Counted from the stretch's first letter, positions 47,840 to 56,605 are shown. The stretch: DNA of 64,000 nt from CANJIV01 sp046330225 (GCA_046330225.1 JAXLTD010000004.1:1-64000), one strand, 5' to 3'. Notes: generated from the sequence alone by a model not told the origin. Numbers and translations: made by a program.

Positions 47840-48222
47840 CGGCCGAGGAGCTCGAGGCGGTCGCGCGCGGGTTCTTCGAAGCCTTCGCTGGCGGCGACGT
47901 CGATGGAGCGGCGGCACGTCTGGCGCCCGACCTCGTCGCGTGGGTGACGAACGCCGACGGCGGCGTTGACGAAGTCCGCGGCCGCGACGCGTACCGCGCG
48001 CGCATTCCGGACATGGACTCGGCCGAGTGGCGGATCGACGTGACCCAGGTGCTGGCGATCGACGCCGAGCGGGTGCTCACGGCAGTCGAGATCCGGGCGC
48101 ACCGCCACGGCAAGGACCTCCACAACTTCGCGGCCTTCCTCGCCCGGGTCGCCGACCGGCAGATCGCCGAGCTGTGGATGGTCGAGGCGCGCCCGGCCTA
48201 CAGCGACGAGTTCTGGTCCTGA
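47836..48222 (+). CDS. SnoaL/NTF2-like protein
   Basis: 128 aa. VARGFFEAFAGGDVDGAAARLAPD, DEVRGRDAYRARI and HNFAAFLARVADRQIAELWMVE match the NTF2-like fold of ketosteroid-isomerase/SnoaL families. No catalytic Asp pair can be assigned with confidence. Coupled to the upstream gene by overlap. Confidence 0.75.
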   Translation: MTAEELEAVARGFFEAFAGGDVDGAAARLAPDLVAWVTNADGGVDEVRGRDAYRARIPDMDSAEWRIDVTQVLAIDAERVLTAVEIRAHRHGKDLHNFAAFLARVADRQIAELWMVEARPAYSDEFWS

Positions 48223-48242
48223 CGCCTGGGCGATCCCCGGAG

Positions 48243-48272
48243 TTGACAGGTGACTGATTAGTCACCTATTGT
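48243..48272 (+). promoter_or_regulatory. Consensus promoter with operator inside the spacer (ArsR-SRPBCC)
   Basis: A perfect -35 TTGACA (48243-48248) and a -10 TATTGT (48267-48272) are 18 nt apart. AGGTGACT (48248-48255) and AGTCACCT (48260-48267), perfect inverted repeats with a 4-nt gap, fill the spacer. The ATG at 48280 is seven nt after the -10 (leaderless). This is a textbook layout for an autorepressor. Confidence 0.7.
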
Positions 48273-48279
48273 CGGAGGC

Positions 48280-49044
48280 ATGGATGAGGTGTTCAAGGCG
48301 CTGGCGGATCCGACGCGGCGCAGCCTCCTCGACGCGCTGTTCGAGCAGGACGGCCAGACGCTCAGCGCGCTCGAGGCCCGGCTGCCCATGACGCGCTTTG
48401 GCGTGATGAAGCACCTGAAGGTGCTCGAGGAGGCCGGCCTCGTGGTCACGAAGCGGCGCGGCCGCGAGAAGCTGCACTTCCTGAACCCCGTCCCTGTCCG
48501 GCTCGTCCACGACCGGTGGGTGAGCAAGTACGCCGAGCCGTGGGCGGCAACGCTCAGCGGGCTCAAGGCCCACCTCGAGGAGGACACCGTGGAGCAGGTC
48601 TACGAGATCTACATCAAGACGACCCCGGAGCGGCTCTGGGAGGCAATCACCGACACCGAGCAGCGGCGCGTCTACAACTTCGGCGTCGGTGTCGTGTCCG
48701 ACTGGACCCCCGGGTCGCGCGTCGAGGGGCAGCATCCGACGTTTCCCGGCCCGCTCACCGAGGGCGAGAACGTCGAGGTCGACCCGCCCCGGCGGCTGGT
48801 TCAGACCTTCACGGCCCTGTGGAGCGACGAGGTCAAGGCCGAGGGCCCGTCCCGGGTGACCTGGGAGATCGAGCCGGTCGGCGACTCCTGCCGGCTGACC
48901 GTCACGCACGACGAGCTGCGTGACGGTGCGAACGCCGAGCTCTACGGCGGCTGGCCGATGATCCTCTCCGGCCTCAAGACCTTCCTCGAGACCGGCGAGT
49001 CGCTGACCACGCCGGGATCGCTGCGGTACGGGGCGGCCGGGTAG
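48280..49044 (+). CDS. ArsR-type regulator fused to an SRPBCC (AHSA1) domain
   Basis: 254 aa. Residues 1-~95 form an ArsR-type winged helix (MDEVFKALADPTRRSLLDALF, MTRFGVMKHLKVLEEAGLVVTKRRGREKLHFL) without a Cys metal site. Residues ~105-254 form an SRPBCC lipid- or ligand-binding domain (VYEIYIKTTPERLWEAITD, GGWPMILSGLKTFLETGE). Usually these are two adjacent genes; here they are one chain, so a ligand bound in the SRPBCC cavity may directly control DNA binding. The promoter contains a matching palindrome. Confidence 0.88.
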   Translation: MDEVFKALADPTRRSLLDALFEQDGQTLSALEARLPMTRFGVMKHLKVLEEAGLVVTKRRGREKLHFLNPVPVRLVHDRWVSKYAEPWAATLSGLKAHLEEDTVEQVYEIYIKTTPERLWEAITDTEQRRVYNFGVGVVSDWTPGSRVEGQHPTFPGPLTEGENVEVDPPRRLVQTFTALWSDEVKAEGPSRVTWEIEPVGDSCRLTVTHDELRDGANAELYGGWPMILSGLKTFLETGESLTTPGSLRYGAAG

Positions 49045-49055
49045 CCCGGACCGGC

Positions 49056-49916
49056 TCAGCCGCCGCCGTACACGACGACGAGGTCCGTGAGGACCCCGGC
49101 GGCAAAGCCGGCGGCCAGGAGCAGCAGGCCCAGTTCGCGGTGCCCGTAGCGGCGCATCCCGCGCCAGATCTCGCCGATCACATACAGGATCGCCCCGCCG
49201 GCGACGGCGTAGAAGAGGAGCTCCAGCGGCTGGCTGGTCACCGTGTAGCCGACCATCGCGCCGATGAACGTCGGGCCGCCGCCGATCAGGCCGGCGAGGG
49301 CCAGCCAGCGCCAGGACGGCTTGACGTCGCCGAGCGGGCCGACGATGCCGAGCCCTTCGGTGGCGTTGTGCAGGGCAAAGCCGACGATGAGGACCGTGGC
49401 AAGGCCGATCTCCCCGGCCTGCGCCGAGACGCCGATCGCCAGGCCTTCGGCGAAGTTGTGCAGCCCGATCGCCCCGGCGACGATCATCCCGGTCTGGAGT
49501 GCCTGGGCCCGGGCCGCGTCGACGCGTGTGGCGACGAATCGCTCGTCCTCGGCCCGCATCACGTCGGTCGCGCCGCCGGCCAGGGGCGGCTGGGCCGGAG
49601 ACCCGCGGCGGATCCGGCGCTCGAGCAGGCCCAGGCCGGCGCTGCCGAGCGTGAATCCGCCGACCAGCAGCAGGGTGAGCCAGGCGGCCCGGGCGAAGCT
49701 GCCATCGCCGTTCTTGAAGGCCGACACCGCCTCCTCGCTGATCGCGAAGCCGTGGCTGAGCACATCGACGAGCAGGAACACCAGCACGCCGACCGAGAAC
49801 ATGGCGAGCGCCACACGGGCCCGGGCGCTCAGCTTGTCGAGGCGCCCGACCGGCAGCCCGAGGAAGATCGTGAATCCGGCGAGGGCGCCGAGGAGAGCGG
49901 TTTGGGCGAAGGACAC
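49056..49916 (-). CDS. ZIP-family divalent metal transporter
   Basis: 286 aa, eight helices. The family metal-site helices are clear: IGLHNFAEGLAIGVS (helix 4) and GFALHNATEGLGIVGPL (helix 5). A cytoplasmic loop between helices 3 and 4 (~105-145) has no His-rich cluster. ZIP proteins bring Zn, Fe or Mn into the cytoplasm. Two palindromes upstream suggest metal control. Start GTG 49916. Confidence 0.9.
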   Translation of the reverse strand: MSFAQTALLGALAGFTIFLGLPVGRLDKLSARARVALAMFSVGVLVFLLVDVLSHGFAISEEAVSAFKNGDGSFARAAWLTLLLVGGFTLGSAGLGLLERRIRRGSPAQPPLAGGATDVMRAEDERFVATRVDAARAQALQTGMIVAGAIGLHNFAEGLAIGVSAQAGEIGLATVLIVGFALHNATEGLGIVGPLGDVKPSWRWLALAGLIGGGPTFIGAMVGYTVTSQPLELLFYAVAGGAILYVIGEIWRGMRRYGHRELGLLLLAAGFAAGVLTDLVVVYGGG

Positions 49917-49944
49917 GGGGATTTGCCTGCGGAACGGGCAGCGG

Positions 49945-49994
49945 TAAGGGCGCCCTAAGAGGCCTGGGCAGGCTAGCAGTTAGGGGCGCCTAAC
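49945..49994 (-). promoter_or_regulatory. Two palindromic sites flanking the ZIP promoter
   Basis: Site 1 TAAGGGCGCCCTAA (49945-49958) and site 2 GTTAGGGGCGCCTAAC (49979-49994, arms GTTAGG/CCTAAC) are 35 bp apart centre to centre. The minus-strand -10 TAGCCT (49970-49975) lies between them. The TTAGG...CCTAA half-sites resemble DtxR/IdeR-type metal-regulator boxes. Probably a metal-responsive repressor site. Confidence 0.5.
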
Positions 49995-50030
49995 GCACAC
50001 GAGAGTGCCCCGCCCGCGCCGCCGGCCGGG

Positions 50031-50447
50031 TCAGTAGATGGGCAAGTGCCCGGTCACCTCGTCCACCGCGGCGGCGAGGTCCGGCCCGATGGCCAGCGCG
50101 GTGACCGTCGGCACGCCGTGGAATTCGGTCCGGCCCGAGTCGGTGACCACGTGGCTGCGCAGGCCGCGCGCCCGCGCCGCCGCGTGCAGCTCGAGCAGCT
50201 CCTCCTCGCTGTGCGCCTGCAGCCCGACCTTGCGGTGCGCCGCGGTGAGCCAGACGTAGGCCGCCGGGTCGAGCGCCACGAGCCCGCTTCGCGTCACGGG
50301 GTCCAGGGCCGACGTGACGAGCTCGGCCAGCCACGCTCCGGAAGCATGTGCGCCCTGCGCAATCTCCTTGCCCCGGCGCATCTTGAGGTCGCGCCGAATG
50401 ACGATGACCTGCTTGACGTCGCCGGGGCCGGGGTCAGACGCGCGCAC
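50031..50447 (-). CDS. Peptidyl-tRNA hydrolase, archaeal/eukaryotic type (Pth2)
   Basis: 138 aa from GTG 50447 (TTG 50453 is an alternative, directly after the sulfatase stop). The Pth2 core begins KQVIVIRRDLKMRRGKEIAQ, continues GAHASGAW, and ends TEFHGVPTVTALAIGP. It cleaves peptidyl-tRNA in the cytoplasm. Pth2 is the archaeal/eukaryotic family; bacteria normally use the unrelated Pth1. It follows the sulfatase gene without a gap, so both are on one transcript. Confidence 0.88.
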   Translation of the reverse strand: MRASDPGPGDVKQVIVIRRDLKMRRGKEIAQGAHASGAWLAELVTSALDPVTRSGLVALDPAAYVWLTAAHRKVGLQAHSEEELLELHAAARARGLRSHVVTDSGRTEFHGVPTVTALAIGPDLAAAVDEVTGHLPIY

Positions 50448-50453
50448 GACCAA

Positions 50454-53375
50454 TCAGGCCGCCGCGCCCGCCGCCACCCCCTGGACCTGCTCGTGGGTGT
50501 GGAGGTCGTGCGCTTCGGAGTGCTTCACGGCGGCCTCGACCGGGTTCAGGTCGAAGACCACCTGCTTGACGGTGCCGGTGAACGGGTACGGAGCCTTGTC
50601 CTCGTAAGCCCGGTCGACGACCAGGCCGTTGTCCCGGCCGATGTCCATGCCCGCGTAGCTGGTGAACGTGATCGGCACGGTCTGGGGCATGTCCCCCTCC
50701 CCGACCTTCTCGCCGTTGACGAACAGCGTCACGTGGCCGCCGCTGCCCGGCTTGGGCTCCCGGGACTCGAAGAGCATCTTCACGCTCACATCACCCGGCG
50801 GGAGCTTCGTGCCTGCCGCCTGCGCGTACGTGTCGACGCCGAGCAGGGAGTAGGTGTGGCGCAGGATTCCGTCGCCGTCGACCCAGAGGCCGAAGCCGCC
50901 GATGAAGTCGGCCAGGGCGACGATCACGCCCTCGGCGCCCTCGGCCGGCACGTGGAGGTCGGCTTCGATCGCGTAGGACCGCCCGAAGATGCGGGGCACC
51001 ATCCCCCATTGGATGTTGTCCACGTCGCCGGCGAACGCGAACCGGGTCTGGGTCGGCATCGGCGGCAAGATCCCGTAGATCACCGAGAAACCGGCCATCA
51101 GCGGCAGCACGCGGTTGCGCTCGGCCTCCTTCCACCAGAGCTCCTGCAGTTCCTTGACCTTGTCGGGATGCTCGGCCGCGACGTCCGTGGCCTGCGAGAA
51201 GTCGGTGCGGAGGTCGTAGAGCTCCCAGCCGACGTCGCGGTCGGGGTCCCAGTCCGCGTCGGGGCCCATGGCCGCGATCGTCTCGGGGGAGAGGTCCCAC
51301 GGCAGCCGGTCGGGCCGTGAGGCGGCCCACCAGCCCTCGTGGTACATCCCGCGCGCGCCGAACATCTCGAAGTACTGGGTCGTGTGCCGCTCGGGCGCCG
51401 CGGCATCGTCGAGCGTGGAGAGGAAGCTCGTCCCGTCCATCGGCTCCTGCTCGATGCCGTCGACCGCCTCGGGCTCGGGAATGCCGGCGGCCTCGAGCAC
51501 GGTCGGGCCGATGTCGATCACGTGCGTGAACTGCGAGCGCATGTCGGTGTCGGGCTTCAGCCGCGCCGGCCAGGCCACGACCATCGGGTCGCGCGTGCCC
51601 CCGAGGTGGGCGGCGTCCTGCTTGCCCCACCGGAACGGCGTGTTGAGGGCGTGGGCCCAGGCGGCGGCGCAGTGCGGCGCGGTGTCGGGCCCGCCGAGCG
51701 CGGTGAGGCCGCCGTACTTCTCGATCAGGTCGGTCTGCTGCTTGGGATCGAGCACCAGGCCGTTGAGGAACGTCAGCTCGTTGAACGAGCCGGTGGTCGT
51801 GCCCTCCATGCTCGCGCCGTTGTCGCCCCAGATGTAGAAGATGAGCGTGTTGTCCAGGTCGCCCATCTCCTCGACGGCGTCCAGCAGCCGGCCGACGTTC
51901 CAGTCGGCGTTCTCCTGGTAGCCGCAGTAGACCTCCATCTGGCGCGCGTAGAGCGCCTTGGCGGTGTCGTCGAGCGAGTCCCAGGCGGGCAGCACGTCGG
52001 GCCGTGGGGTGAGCTCGGTGTCCTCGGGCACGATCCCGAGCTGCTTCTGGCGCTCGAGGATCTTTGCCCGCAGCGCGTCCCAGCCGTCGTCGAACTGGCC
52101 CGTGTACTTGTCGGCCCATTCGGTGGCGACGTGGTGCGGGGCGTGCGCGCAGCCGGTCGAGTAGAACATGAACCACGGCTTCTCGGCGTCCTGCGCGCGG
52201 ACGCGGTGCAGCCACTCGATGGACTGGTCGGTGAGGTCGTCGGGGAAGTAGTACTCCTCGCCGTCCTTCCCCTCCGGCACGCCGATGACCGAGTCGTCCA
52301 TCGTGATGATCGGGTCGTACTGGCCGGCCGCGCCCGACAGGAAGCCCCACCAGTGGTCGAAGCCCCAGGACTTCGGCCAGTGGTCGAACGGCCCGGCGGC
52401 GCCCTGGACGTTGTTCGGCGTGAGGTGCCACTTCCCGAAGCCGCCGGTCACGTACCCGTTCTCGGAGAGGATGCGCGGAAGCCCGGCGCAGCTCTTGGGC
52501 TTGGAGGCCGTGTAGCCGGGGAAGGGTCCCGGGTACTCGGCGATGGAGCCGAAGCCGACGCGGTGCTGGTTGCGGCCGGTGAGCAGGGCGGCGCGCGTCG
52601 GCGAGCAGACCGCGGTGACGTGGAAGCGGTTGTACGTGACTCCCATCTGCTGCACCCGCGTGTAGTTCGGCGTGCGCACGGGCCCGCCGAACGTGTCGGG
52701 CGCGCCGTACCCGGCATCGTCGATCAGGACGAGCAGCACGTTCGGGGCGCCTTCGGGGGCCTTGGGGCCGGGGATCATCGACCAGTCGGGCACGGAGTCC
52801 TTGAGGGTGCGGCCGGCGGTGCCGCCGAAGGCCCGGTCCGGGATCGGGAGCTTCGAGCGGTCGGGGCTGAACTTGTGCATCGCCTCGGCCAGCGTGTCCT
52901 TCAGCTCGAGGAGCAGCCCGTGCTCGTCGGTGTGGACGACGGACGTCGCGGGCGTGCCCGGCATGGCCTGCTCGATGGCCAGGCGGTCCTGACTGCGAGC
53001 CACGGCGATGATGCCGGCGGCGCCCGGCGGCAGCGCCTCGCCGATCTTCTCGCTGAGCGAGTGCTTGAGCCGATGGTCGGCGAACTTCCCGATCGCTCCG
53101 CCGGCCGCGGCCCCGACCGCCACCGCGGCGAGCAGCTCGGGCTGCAGCAGGCCAACCACGAGCCCGACCCCGGCGCCCCAGCCGAGCCCGTGGCGGCCCA
53201 GGTGGTCGCCGGTGCTGACGACGCTGACGTCGCCGTCCTCGTGGTGCTCGACGAGGATGACGCCGTCGACCTTGACCGTCCCCGCCTTGACGAGGGCCGT
53301 GACGGCGTCGAAGTCCTGCTTGGCGGCGCCGAGGTCCTGGTAGGCGCCCACGAGGACGTCATGGGAGTGGCTCAT
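50454..53375 (-). CDS. DUF1269 domain fused to a type I arylsulfatase
   Basis: 973 aa. Residues 1-~170 look like a DUF1269 domain (VGAYQDLGAAKQDFDAVTAL) with a Gly/Ala-rich hydrophobic hairpin (LGWGAGVGLVVGLL..., AVAVGAAAGGAIG), so it may be membrane-associated. Residues ~210-800 are a sulfatase: NVLLVLIDDAGYGAPDTFGG (Ca-site Asp pair), AVCSPTRAALLTGRNQ with the CxPxR formylglycine site, and GKWHL, FDHWWGF and DNGA. The C-terminal ~170 residues form a beta-sandwich domain. It needs the formylglycine-generating enzyme, which is not in the window. Shine-Dalgarno AAAGGA before ATG. Confidence 0.85.
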   Translation of the reverse strand: MSHSHDVLVGAYQDLGAAKQDFDAVTALVKAGTVKVDGVILVEHHEDGDVSVVSTGDHLGRHGLGWGAGVGLVVGLLQPELLAAVAVGAAAGGAIGKFADHRLKHSLSEKIGEALPPGAAGIIAVARSQDRLAIEQAMPGTPATSVVHTDEHGLLLELKDTLAEAMHKFSPDRSKLPIPDRAFGGTAGRTLKDSVPDWSMIPGPKAPEGAPNVLLVLIDDAGYGAPDTFGGPVRTPNYTRVQQMGVTYNRFHVTAVCSPTRAALLTGRNQHRVGFGSIAEYPGPFPGYTASKPKSCAGLPRILSENGYVTGGFGKWHLTPNNVQGAAGPFDHWPKSWGFDHWWGFLSGAAGQYDPIITMDDSVIGVPEGKDGEEYYFPDDLTDQSIEWLHRVRAQDAEKPWFMFYSTGCAHAPHHVATEWADKYTGQFDDGWDALRAKILERQKQLGIVPEDTELTPRPDVLPAWDSLDDTAKALYARQMEVYCGYQENADWNVGRLLDAVEEMGDLDNTLIFYIWGDNGASMEGTTTGSFNELTFLNGLVLDPKQQTDLIEKYGGLTALGGPDTAPHCAAAWAHALNTPFRWGKQDAAHLGGTRDPMVVAWPARLKPDTDMRSQFTHVIDIGPTVLEAAGIPEPEAVDGIEQEPMDGTSFLSTLDDAAAPERHTTQYFEMFGARGMYHEGWWAASRPDRLPWDLSPETIAAMGPDADWDPDRDVGWELYDLRTDFSQATDVAAEHPDKVKELQELWWKEAERNRVLPLMAGFSVIYGILPPMPTQTRFAFAGDVDNIQWGMVPRIFGRSYAIEADLHVPAEGAEGVIVALADFIGGFGLWVDGDGILRHTYSLLGVDTYAQAAGTKLPPGDVSVKMLFESREPKPGSGGHVTLFVNGEKVGEGDMPQTVPITFTSYAGMDIGRDNGLVVDRAYEDKAPYPFTGTVKQVVFDLNPVEAAVKHSEAHDLHTHEQVQGVAAGAAA

Positions 53376-53564
53376 CGGGTCCTTTCACGGGGGAGGCGGC
53401 GGCAGTCGGCGCGAGTATGCCAGCCCGGAGCGGACGGGTGGATCAGGAGCTTCCGGGCCCGATCACGACACTCCGGAGCCGCCGCGGCGCCACGATGCCG
53501 GCAGGACCACGCCGGCGGGCCCGCCGCGCGATTGCGCTCGCGCCGGCCGCGCTGGGGAGAGAAG

Positions 53565-54464
53565 ATGGCCCCGCCGATGGCCGCACCCGCCCGTCCCACC
53601 GCCGCCGAGTTCGCCGCCGCGCAGGCGTTGCTGGCCCCGTGGCGCGCGGTCACCGACCCGCGGATCGACGGCTACGAGCACCTGCCCGCCGACGGGCGCT
53701 ACCTGCTGGTGGCCAACCACACGACGCTCGGCCTGTTCGACGTGCCCTTCCTCGTGCTCGGCATCCACGAGCACACGGGCGTCCTCGTCCGGTCGCTTGG
53801 CGAGCATCAGCACTTCCGGGTGCCGGGCTGGCGCGACCTGCTGAGCCGGTTCGGGACCGTCGACGGGTCGCGCGAGGCGACGCGGGCGCTCATGCGTGCC
53901 GGCCTGCCCGTGCTCGTGTTCCCCGGAGGCGGCCGCGAGGTCGCGCGGCGCAAGGGCGACTACTACCCGCTCGTGTGGCGCGAGCGGATCGGCTTCGCGC
54001 GCCTGGCCCTCGAGTTCGGCTACCCGGTCGTTCCCGTCGCCATGATCGGCGTGGACGACATGTGGGACGTCGTCGCCGACGCCGAGGATCCGCTGCTGGC
54101 GCCGGTCCGCGCGCTCGCTGCCCGCCTCGACATCGATCACGAGCTCATCTTCCCGGTGGTCCGCGGGCTGGGGCCGACGCCGGTGCCGCGCCCGCAACGA
54201 ATCTATGGGCGCATCGGGACGCCGATCGACGCCCGGGACTTCGGCTCGGCCTGGGAGGACGCCGCCGGAGCGAAGGCGCTGCGCGACGCCACGGCGGGCG
54301 CGATCCGCGCGGAAGTCGAGGACCTGCTCGCCGAGCGCGAGGCCGACCCGGCCCGGCGCCTGGTCCCGCGCGTGCGCGGCGAGGTGCGACGGCTCACGCG
54401 CGCCCAGGCCACGGCGGCGCGCCATCTGCTCGACGGCCTGCGCCGCGACCGCTCCTCCGCCTAG
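53565..54464 (+). CDS. DGAT2/TMEM68-like acyltransferase
   Basis: 299 aa, PlsC/LPLAT superfamily. The catalytic His lies in LLVANHTTLGLFDVPF (spacing HX6D, longer than the usual HX4D), and the second motif reads VFPGGGREVARRKGDYYPL, the FPGGxRE form seen in DGAT2/TMEM68-type enzymes rather than FPEGTRS. YPVVPVAMIGVDDMWD follows. It likely acylates a lipid alcohol or glycerolipid at the membrane. ATG 53565 is preceded by GGGGAGA. It is divergent from the sulfatase gene and overlaps the convergent MMPL gene by four nt. Confidence 0.85.
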   Translation: MAPPMAAPARPTAAEFAAAQALLAPWRAVTDPRIDGYEHLPADGRYLLVANHTTLGLFDVPFLVLGIHEHTGVLVRSLGEHQHFRVPGWRDLLSRFGTVDGSREATRALMRAGLPVLVFPGGGREVARRKGDYYPLVWRERIGFARLALEFGYPVVPVAMIGVDDMWDVVADAEDPLLAPVRALAARLDIDHELIFPVVRGLGPTPVPRPQRIYGRIGTPIDARDFGSAWEDAAGAKALRDATAGAIRAEVEDLLAEREADPARRLVPRVRGEVRRLTRAQATAARHLLDGLRRDRSSA

Positions 54465-56599
54465 GTCGTCTCGGGCGCGGCGGCGTCCGGACCCTCGATC
54501 GACAGCCGCGGCAGGCGCCGGTCGATCCATCCGGGCAGCCACCAGGCCCGGCGCCCCAGCAGGTACATCACCGACGGCACGAGGAACAGGCGGATGACGA
54601 ACGCGTCGAGGAAGACCGCGGCGGCGAGGCCCAGCCCGAAGAGCTTGATCACGCGGTCGTCGCCGAGCATGAAGGAAGCGAAGACGCTGATCATGATGAT
54701 GGCGGCCGCCGTGATGACCCGTCCGGTGAGCGCGAGCCCGTGGCGGACCGCGTAGCTCGCGTCGCGAGTGCGCTCCCACTCCTCGTGCATGCGCGTGACG
54801 AGGAAGACCTCGTAGTCCATCGACAGGCCGAACACGATCGCGAAGAGGAAGACCGGGAAGAACGACTCGATCGGCCCGGTCGTGTCGATGCCGATCAGCG
54901 AGACGAGGTTCCCGTCCTGGAAGACCCAGGTGATGACGCCGAGCGCCCCGCCGATGCTCAGGACGTTGAGGATCCCCGCCTTGATCGGGATCAGGACCGA
55001 GCGGAAGACCATCGCCAGCAGGAGCAGCGAGAGGCCCACGACGATCAGCACGAACGCGGGGAGCTTCGCCGACAGCGCGGAGCTGAGATCGGCCTGCGTG
55101 GCCGTCGCGCCGCCGATGCTCACCTGCAGGCCGTTTGCCGTGGCGACCGGCGGCACGACCTCGCCGCGCAGCCGGGCCAGCAGGTCCTGCGTGGCGTGGT
55201 CCTGGGGCTTGGTCGTGGGGAACAGCTCGAGGGTGGCGGTGTCGCCCGCCGGGTTCAGGCGCGGGCGGCTCACGGCGGCAACCCCGCGCTGCGCCCGCAG
55301 CGCGCCCGCGAGCCGCGCGAGCGCGGGCTGCGCGCCCGCACCGGGCGGCACCTCGGCCACGACGAGGAACGGGCCGTTGAAGCCGGGGCCGAAGCCCTCA
55401 GAGAGGTGGTCGTAGGCCAGGCGCGTGGTCTTGGACGGCGAGTCGTTGCCGGCGTCCCCGAAGCCGAGGTTCATGCCGAGGGCGGGCGAGGCGATCAGCA
55501 GCATCACGAGCAGCGTCCCGATCGCGAAGACGGCTGGGCGGCGCTCGACGATGCGGCTGAGCCGCGCCCACCCGCGCGGCTCCGCGTCGAGGTCCGGGAG
55601 GGACGCCGGCTTGATCCGGTGACCCCAGGACCCGAGCAGGGCCGGCAGGAGGGTCAGCGAGCCGATCATCGTGAGCAGGACGGCGAGCGCCGCGGCGACG
55701 GCGGGCCCGTTGAGGAAGCGGATCCCGAGCACGAGCATGCCGAGCAGCGCGATCACGACGGTCATGCCGGCGAACAGCACCGAGCGCCCGGCCGTGTCCA
55801 TCGAGGTCAGCGCGGCCTCGCGCACGTCCGCGCCGCGCGCCCGTTCCCCGCGGAAGCGGTTGATGATCAGCAGCGCGTAGTCGATGCCGACGCCGAGCGC
55901 GATCATCACGGCGAGCTGCGGCGCGAAGTCGGCGATCGCCACGACCGATGTCGCCGCGGTCACCAGCAGCGTGCCGAGGATGATCGCCGAGAACGCGACG
56001 ATCAGCGGCAGCGTCATGGCTCCCGCCGAGCCCAGGACGAATATCAGCACGACGATTGCGACGAGCACCCCGATGCCCTCCGCGGCGGACTGCTGGGGAC
56101 GCTGGGCCCGCTGGATCGCCTGGCCGCCGAGGTTGACTTGCAGGCCCGCCGTGGCGCCGCTCCGCGCCACCTTCACGACCCGCTCGACGTCGGCCCGCGA
56201 GAGCTGATCGGCCGTCTTGGCGAACTGCACGGTGGCAAAGGCCGTGCGCCCGTCGCGGCTGATCGCGCCGGCGCCCGCATAGGGCGACTGCACACCGACG
56301 ACGCTCGGCAGGCCCGCCACGCTGCGCACGACTCGCTGCACCTGGGCGCGCTGGGCGGGGTCGCGCAGCGTCCCGGCATTCGCGCGAAAGACGATCTGGC
56401 TCGCGTCGCCGGCCTGCTTCGGATAGCGCTGCTTCAGCAGGTCCAAGGCGCGCTGGGACTCGGAGCCCGGGAGCTTGAAGTCGGAGGAGAAGCTCCCGCC
56501 GGCGGCGCCGGCCAGCGCCCCCGCGCCGAGGATCGCCACGGCCCACAGGGCGTAGACGCGGCGGCGGCGATCGTGGGTCCACCGGGCGAGACGGCGCAT
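54461..56599 (-). CDS. MMPL-family RND transporter
   Basis: 712 aa, twelve predicted helices with two large extracytoplasmic loops, of the MMPL family that exports lipids in actinobacteria. The two half-repeats have LGVGIDYALLIINRFRGE and FGLSMDYEVFLVTRMHEEW (Asp-Tyr pairs of the proton relay), plus ALLGMLVLG and AAIIMISVFASFMLG. TAGGCT is six nt before ATG 56599. Convergent with an acyltransferase and divergent from the alkylsulfatase. Confidence 0.92.
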   Translation of the reverse strand: MRRLARWTHDRRRRVYALWAVAILGAGALAGAAGGSFSSDFKLPGSESQRALDLLKQRYPKQAGDASQIVFRANAGTLRDPAQRAQVQRVVRSVAGLPSVVGVQSPYAGAGAISRDGRTAFATVQFAKTADQLSRADVERVVKVARSGATAGLQVNLGGQAIQRAQRPQQSAAEGIGVLVAIVVLIFVLGSAGAMTLPLIVAFSAIILGTLLVTAATSVVAIADFAPQLAVMIALGVGIDYALLIINRFRGERARGADVREAALTSMDTAGRSVLFAGMTVVIALLGMLVLGIRFLNGPAVAAALAVLLTMIGSLTLLPALLGSWGHRIKPASLPDLDAEPRGWARLSRIVERRPAVFAIGTLLVMLLIASPALGMNLGFGDAGNDSPSKTTRLAYDHLSEGFGPGFNGPFLVVAEVPPGAGAQPALARLAGALRAQRGVAAVSRPRLNPAGDTATLELFPTTKPQDHATQDLLARLRGEVVPPVATANGLQVSIGGATATQADLSSALSAKLPAFVLIVVGLSLLLLAMVFRSVLIPIKAGILNVLSIGGALGVITWVFQDGNLVSLIGIDTTGPIESFFPVFLFAIVFGLSMDYEVFLVTRMHEEWERTRDASYAVRHGLALTGRVITAAAIIMISVFASFMLGDDRVIKLFGLGLAAAVFLDAFVIRLFLVPSVMYLLGRRAWWLPGWIDRRLPRLSIEGPDAAAPETT

Positions 56600-56605
56600 C
56601 GCACC

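Noticed and set aside
51339..53564. Long plus-strand frame opposite the sulfatase, contiguous with the acyltransferase
   Set aside because: Only the last ~300 codons (from 53565) look like protein; the upstream part is the antisense of the sulfatase gene.
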